Position numbers and translations under genes: made by a program. This document shows positions 59,884 through 64,000 of a stretch of 64,000 bases of DNA, in pieces (positions within the stretch are counted from its first letter, which is position 1; every line of letters begins with the position of its first letter). The DNA is from Dryocola clanedunensis_A. Its GTDB lineage: Bacteria > Pseudomonadota > Gammaproteobacteria > Enterobacterales > Enterobacteriaceae. The stretch is from the NCBI GenBank assembly GCA_038405435.1, contig JBBYHZ010000004.1; one strand, 5' to 3'. The notes under the pieces were generated by a model that had not been told where the DNA came from, made no database searches, and saw only the letters and a program-made list of their open reading frames with translations.

Positions 59884-60246
59884 ATGCTTAAGCTATTTTC
59901 TAAATACATTTCAATTGGCGTGATCAATACCGCCATCCACTGGGCAGTGTTTGGTGTTGGGGTTTACTTTTTTAGCGTAAACCAGGCGTCTGCTAACCTT
60001 ATTGCTTTTCTCTTTGCAGTGAGCTTTTCTTTTTTTGCTAACGCGAAGTTCACATTTAAATCAAAGCCTAGCACCAAGGGCTACTTTTACTTCGTAGCTT
60101 TCATGGGAATCATGAGTATTGCTACGGGAAAGGTATCTGATTACTACAGAATCAACCCAATCATTACATTGATTGAATTTTCAGCTATTAGTCTTATCTG
60201 CGGATTTTTCTTCTCTAGATACGTGGTCTTCAGGGAATCGAAATGA
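59884..60246 (+). CDS. gtrA: bactoprenol-linked glucose flippase GtrA
   Basis: 120 aa, four membrane helices. Start MLKLFSKYISIGVINTAIHW and NAKFTFKSK after helix 2 are typical of GtrA. It flips undecaprenyl-phosphate-glucose to the periplasmic side for O-antigen glucosylation. The stop overlaps the gtrB ATG. Noticeably AT-rich compared with the chromosome. Confidence 0.93.
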   Translation: MLKLFSKYISIGVINTAIHWAVFGVGVYFFSVNQASANLIAFLFAVSFSFFANAKFTFKSKPSTKGYFYFVAFMGIMSIATGKVSDYYRINPIITLIEFSAISLICGFFFSRYVVFRESK

Positions 60247-61172
60247 AAATTTCTTTGGTCGTTCCTGTCTTCAATGAAGAAGACACAATACCCATCTTTT
60301 ATAAAACTGTTCGCGAGTTCAGCGGCCTGAAAGAGCATGACGTTGAAATCGTGTTCATCAATGACGGTAGCAAAGACTCAACAGAAGCTATTATCAATGC
60401 CCTGGCTCTATCTGACAGCAAGGTCAAAGCATTGTCGTTTACTCGAAACTTCGGCAAGGAGCCAGCATTATTCGCTGGACTCGACAACGCAACAGGGGAT
60501 GCAGTGATACCGATTGACGTTGACCTGCAAGACCCTGTTGAGGTTATCCCCCACCTCATTGAGAAGTGGAATGCAGGCGCTGATATGGTTCTTGCCAAAC
60601 GCACGGATCGCTCTACTGACGGTCATCTGAAGCGTAAATCAGCTGAGATGTTCTACAAACTACACAACAAAATAAGCAATCCAAAGATTGAAGAGAATGT
60701 GGGCGATTTCAGGCTGATGTCGCGCGAAGTGGTGGAGAACATTAAGCTGCTACCTGAGCGAAACCTCTTCATGAAGGGAATATTGAGCTGGGTCGGCGGT
60801 AAGACCGATGTTGTGGAATACGCACGTGCCGAACGCGTTGCAGGCAGCACCAAATTCAACGGCTGGAAACTGTGGAACCTGGCACTCGAAGGTATCACCA
60901 GTTTTTCCACCTTCCCGCTGCGCATGTGGACGTATATCGGACTGCTAGTAGCCGGAATGTCATTCATATACGGCGCATGGATGATAGTTGGGACATTGGC
61001 CTTTGGTAATCCTGTTCGTGGATACCCATCTCTTTTAGTATCAATTCTTTTTTTGGGTGGTATCCAGTTAATAGGAATTGGTGTTCTTGGTGAATACATA
61101 GGAAGGATTTATATCGAATCTAAACAAAGACCTCGCTATGTTCTAAAGGATGGTAAGAATGCAGAACGATAA
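60243..61172 (+). CDS. gtrB: bactoprenol glucosyltransferase GtrB
   Basis: 309 aa. GT2 family: SLVVPVFNEEDTIP, VFINDGSKDST, DXD-type PIDVDLQDP and FTRNFGKEPALFAGL, then two C-terminal membrane helices and GEYIGRIYIESKQRPRY. It loads glucose from UDP-glucose onto undecaprenyl phosphate on the cytoplasmic side. Coupled to gtrA by a 4-bp overlap. Confidence 0.95.
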   Translation: MKISLVVPVFNEEDTIPIFYKTVREFSGLKEHDVEIVFINDGSKDSTEAIINALALSDSKVKALSFTRNFGKEPALFAGLDNATGDAVIPIDVDLQDPVEVIPHLIEKWNAGADMVLAKRTDRSTDGHLKRKSAEMFYKLHNKISNPKIEENVGDFRLMSREVVENIKLLPERNLFMKGILSWVGGKTDVVEYARAERVAGSTKFNGWKLWNLALEGITSFSTFPLRMWTYIGLLVAGMSFIYGAWMIVGTLAFGNPVRGYPSLLVSILFLGGIQLIGIGVLGEYIGRIYIESKQRPRYVLKDGKNAER

Positions 61173-62607
61173 TATTTATATAAAATATTTCACTGTTGCG
61201 TGCATGTTATTCTCACTACCCTTTATAATTCATGGTAATTATTACTTTGATGATGTGTACAGGAGTGTCTACGGAGACGGGTCATGGCATGAACTTGGTA
61301 GGCCACTTGCGGATGTGGTGACGTTTGGACTATCTCTTAACTCACATGTGCTGTCTGATTTCTACCCATTAGGTACCATTGTTGCTGTTATTTTCCTGGT
61401 TTACATTTTCGTACTAGTAATGAATAGTGGGTTTTCCATAAATAAACCATATGCATTATTTCCATTACCACTGCTCTTCATCTCTCCAGTTTTCATGCAG
61501 AACATGTCGTACAGGTACGACAGCACTGCAATGATAATGGCATTGGCCATAGCCATTGCGTCATTTTATTTTTCTTTTAGCAAAGGGTGGAAAACTACAG
61601 TTACTGGGATTTTAATGCTTATTGCATCCCTGTCACTGTATCAGCCTTGTGCAAATATATTTTTAGGTTTGGCAGCTACAAACCTTATAGTGAAGGTCAA
61701 GGAATCTAACAACGAAAAAATAAAGCAAATGGTTTTAGATTGCGCTGTATTTTCGATTTCTTTTATCCTTTATTTTATTTTTGTAGTTAAGTTATTTTCA
61801 CTGGGGGGAAGCAGGGCCGCCTTCATAAACCCAAGCCAGATTTTTGAGTCTTTGTCTTACGTATTTCTATCAACGTACAGTATCTATGCCTTATTGCTTA
61901 CAGGTTATATTAAGGTTGCGTACATCGCTCTTTCAGCTTTGGCATTGCTTTCTGGGGCACTGTATTACATTAAAGAACGACCATCTTTGCTGGCTGTTTC
62001 TTCATTCATTGTTAGGTTTATTTTATGTCTAACGTTACTATTTTTCTCCATCATAGGAACGTCATTTTTAGTGGTTGAAGGAATTACAGATATCCGGGTG
62101 ATGGTTGGAATGTCTTCTGTGGTTTTCTTTTTGACAGTTTGCAGTACAAGATTTTTCCCACCCAAAATCACACTGACAACTTGTTCAATAGCATCAATGT
62201 TATTTATATCTCTCTCTTTTCAATATTCAAACGCATTAAAATCGCAAAGAAGTTTCGAGCTATCGTTGATCTCAAATGTTGCCATGGATGTTAATTATGG
62301 GAGAGATGGCACCGTTTTTATCTCAGGGACTATGCCAACCGCACCGGTTGTGAGAACTAGTATAAGAGCAATGCCATTCATTGGCAGAATTGTCCCACCA
62401 TCCCCGCCATGGGTTTCCAGACGACTTGCAGTTGCAGAGGGAATTTCTACTGCGGAAAACTCTTGGAGTGGCGATAATGTCGATATTATTAGCACGATCT
62501 GCGAAGACAATCTAAGACCAGAAACGTCAAATCCACTATATGATGTTTACCACTTGAAAAGAGGGATACTCGTTTATTTTAAAGGAACGGGTAGCATTTG
62601 CTTATAA
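61159..62607 (+). CDS. serotype-specific O-antigen glucosyltransferase (GtrII/GtrC type)
   Basis: About 482 aa, ten or more hydrophobic helices. The periplasmic motif after helix 1 (YYFDDVYRSVYGDGSW, then GRPLADV) is typical of the GtrII-like glucosyltransferase domain. It should transfer glucose from the lipid carrier to a specific O-antigen sugar, altering serotype and excluding related phages. The ATG at 61159 has AAGGA 9 bp upstream and overlaps gtrB by 14 bp; an ATG at 61150 is also in frame. This third gene is the variable member of such operons. Confidence 0.87.
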   Translation: MQNDNIYIKYFTVACMLFSLPFIIHGNYYFDDVYRSVYGDGSWHELGRPLADVVTFGLSLNSHVLSDFYPLGTIVAVIFLVYIFVLVMNSGFSINKPYALFPLPLLFISPVFMQNMSYRYDSTAMIMALAIAIASFYFSFSKGWKTTVTGILMLIASLSLYQPCANIFLGLAATNLIVKVKESNNEKIKQMVLDCAVFSISFILYFIFVVKLFSLGGSRAAFINPSQIFESLSYVFLSTYSIYALLLTGYIKVAYIALSALALLSGALYYIKERPSLLAVSSFIVRFILCLTLLFFSIIGTSFLVVEGITDIRVMVGMSSVVFFLTVCSTRFFPPKITLTTCSIASMLFISLSFQYSNALKSQRSFELSLISNVAMDVNYGRDGTVFISGTMPTAPVVRTSIRAMPFIGRIVPPSPPWVSRRLAVAEGISTAENSWSGDNVDIISTICEDNLRPETSNPLYDVYHLKRGILVYFKGTGSICL

Positions 62608-62619
62608 AAAGGTAATTAA

Positions 62620-62648
62620 CCGCCATCCAGTTGGGTGGCGGGGTTATT
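62620..62648. terminator. bidirectional terminator gtr / tailspike
   Basis: CCGCCATCC (62620-62628), loop AGTT, GGGTGGCGG (62633-62641) between two convergent genes. Confidence 0.8.
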
Positions 62649-64000
62649 TATAATGATTTAAATACCGCCCCTCCAGAGGTTGCTGGCGTGTCAAGCACGC
62701 TACCTATGTTGTTTAGATATGTATTTGCCCCACCTATAAAACCTACTGTCTGATTGGTTAGTGTAGCGTCTTTTTTTAGGTTGCAAGCACTGAAAACAAC
62801 AGAAAGATTTTTAGTTAGGTGTTCACTTTGAATTCTATAAATTGGAGTGGAGGTCAATGGATTTCTTTGCTCTATCATCCCCTGATATGTATTAACTACA
62901 ACGGTGCAATCATAATCATAATCAGATGTCATCACACAATTTAATCTTGAACCTGCCACTCCCTCGGAGCCACAGGAGTTCATGGTGATACCTGTCGGGT
63001 TTGTTAGCTGATAGGCTACAGCTTCTGTCTCACCAATATCTGTCATCGGCTCACAGTTATCACATGTGCAGCATGTTAAAGTAGTATACTGCATACCAGC
63101 CAGGAAGTGCCCAATCTGATAATTCGTTACTCCAATGCTGATGTCATTGCTTGTACCTGATGGAAGATAGCGACCATTCCTTAATTTTGCACCATAAACA
63201 CCATAAAACTGTTTAACTCCAAGTCCAACTATTTGCGCATGCATCTTGTTAAACCATGCCTCCTCAAAGTATACGCCAATATATGGGCATTCAAGCCTGA
63301 TATCGAAATATGAAGAAACATTTAAACGCGGATGCCACAAACCGTAATATGTGTTATTACTCCTACCCGTCAATCCTTCCCTTATAAATGTTATCCCACT
63401 CAACGTTGCATTTTCACAGTCAGCGGTATAATCATCAACATCCATATTGTCACCAAGAAAAAGAACGAATGCATCTATATCTTTATCAGTGGTTACATGA
63501 TATTTGTCATTTGTCGTTCTAGCTATAGTTGTGACCCCTATCCCTCCACCTTTAAGCCCCATTCTTTTCCAGATAGGTATCCCAGTGTGTGTGAGATATT
63601 TCCCGGAGGATGCGTTCATGATACATCTTTTAACCCGAGCAAACTTCATAGCATTTAAAATCTGATCCCCAGATTCAGTTTGTCCGTCAGGTTTGGCGCC
63701 GAACATATCTAAGGAATAAAAGCCGTCGTTTATGATTCTCTTCCAAGCCAGCGGCCCAGTTGTTGGGACAATCGTCACCCCACCATCATCAACCAGCGCC
63801 CCTTTGTCTACAGCCTGAAAGTTACCTCCTCCATAGTGAATGTCTGAATAGCTGGTACTTGCAGCTGACACAACATAAACAACATCCCCGACAGCTTTCG
63901 GAGGGAATGCGCGAAGCTCTGTGAGGTTCAGGAAGCGACCTACTTTATTGAAGCCATCTTTATCTCTGCCGGTATATAAATCATCCAGTGCTGACTCGAC
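62648..64000 (-). CDS. phage tailspike, pectate-lyase-like beta-helix (5' end outside window)
   Basis: The frame is open from the window edge to the TAA at 62648, 450 codons; the start is not in the window. DMFGAKPDGQTESGDQI is the usual entry to a right-handed beta-helix of the pectate-lyase type. It is preceded by a connector region (FLNLTELRAFPPKAVGDVVYVVSAAS) common to enterobacterial phage spikes. Such proteins bind and often cleave O-antigen or capsule. Unusual cysteine cluster TCCTCDNCEP in the distal part (around 63050-63085). Specificity cannot be deduced. Confidence 0.85.
   Translation of the reverse strand, partial: VESALDDLYTGRDKDGFNKVGRFLNLTELRAFPPKAVGDVVYVVSAASTSYSDIHYGGGNFQAVDKGALVDDGGVTIVPTTGPLAWKRIINDGFYSLDMFGAKPDGQTESGDQILNAMKFARVKRCIMNASSGKYLTHTGIPIWKRMGLKGGGIGVTTIARTTNDKYHVTTDKDIDAFVLFLGDNMDVDDYTADCENATLSGITFIREGLTGRSNNTYYGLWHPRLNVSSYFDIRLECPYIGVYFEEAWFNKMHAQIVGLGVKQFYGVYGAKLRNGRYLPSGTSNDISIGVTNYQIGHFLAGMQYTTLTCCTCDNCEPMTDIGETEAVAYQLTNPTGITMNSCGSEGVAGSRLNCVMTSDYDYDCTVVVNTYQGMIEQRNPLTSTPIYRIQSEHLTKNLSVVFSACNLKKDATLTNQTVGFIGGANTYLNNIGSVLDTPATSGGAVFKSL

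Larger units (their letters stand above)
58972..64000. mobile_element. right end of a prophage (P22-like layout), running off the window
   Basis: From the tctD start onward the gene content is phage: an SOS-controlled HumD-like pair, a gtrA-gtrB-glucosyltransferase operon and a convergent tailspike. The tailspike / gtr (convergent) / att order is that of P22-type temperate phages. Composition falls to clearly AT-rich in the gtr genes. The attachment site should lie in 58972-59155, but its core cannot be fixed without the other end. No integrase is in the window. Confidence 0.82.

Noticed and set aside
1..64000. CRISPR arrays, insertion sequences, rRNA genes
   Set aside because: No regularly spaced direct repeats, no transposase reading frames and no rRNA-like sequence seen on either strand.

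Overview
The window is about 58 kb of enterobacterial chromosome followed by the right-hand end of a prophage. Most proteins align along their whole length with Escherichia coli K-12 families as I remember them, and they keep the E. coli order in two blocks: yeiQ-yeiR-lpxT-mepS-pdeN-yejABEF-yejG-bcr-rsuA-radD-rplY-yejK-yejL-yejM-proL, and yojI-alkB-ada-apbE-ompC-micF-rcsDBC-gyrA-ubiG-nrdAB-yfaE-glpQT-glpABC-yfaY-yfaZ. It is not E. coli. The nap/ccm and ato genes of the E. coli map are absent, and uxuA lies divergent to yeiQ. An mgtE-type Mg2+ transporter, a clade-3 catalase and a tctDE two-component pair are present, and GyrA has Thr83. The host is probably a member of the Enterobacter/Klebsiella/Cedecea/Kosakonia part of the Enterobacteriaceae; I cannot name the species.

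Layout: (1) 1-2.9 kb, divergent hexuronate genes uxuA (cut by the window start) and yeiQ. (2) 3-19.6 kb, envelope and housekeeping genes: a zinc-type GTPase, LpxT, the MepS hydrolase, a c-di-GMP phosphodiesterase, the Yej peptide importer, the Bcr exporter, RsuA, RadD, L25 and YejK. (3) 19.6-21.6 kb, yejL-yejM and tRNA-Pro(GGG). (4) 21.7-23.1 kb, a small AT-richer type VI secretion cargo module: a zinc-peptidase-like effector gene with an in-frame amber codon, an immunity-type lipoprotein, and a frameshifted hcp. (5) 23.2-38.6 kb, Mg2+ transport, alkylation repair (ada-alkB), ApbE, OmpC/MicF and the Rcs phosphorelay. An unusually folded 0.5 kb non-coding stretch lies between rcsB and rcsC. (6) 38.7-46.3 kb, gyrA, ubiG and class Ia ribonucleotide reductase with its ferredoxin. 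(7) 46.5-55.1 kb, the glycerol-3-phosphate regulon, CinA-like YfaY and YfaZ. (8) 55.3-59 kb, catalase and tctDE. (9) 59-64 kb, the prophage end: an SOS-controlled pair with a HumD/UmuD-like gene, a gtrAB-plus-glucosyltransferase O-antigen conversion operon, and a convergent tailspike gene that runs off the window.

The clearest unexplained signals are: the chain of about nine stem-loops between rcsB and rcsC, including a 107-nt three-way-junction fold with two identical CGGGA pentaloops; the recently inactivated type VI module beside tRNA-Pro; and, at the prophage edge, a 77-bp inverted-repeat element, an orphan HumD-like C-terminal tail and a pair of GATC sites upstream of gtr. All identifications come from reading the sequence and from memory of the families. 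No database search was run.
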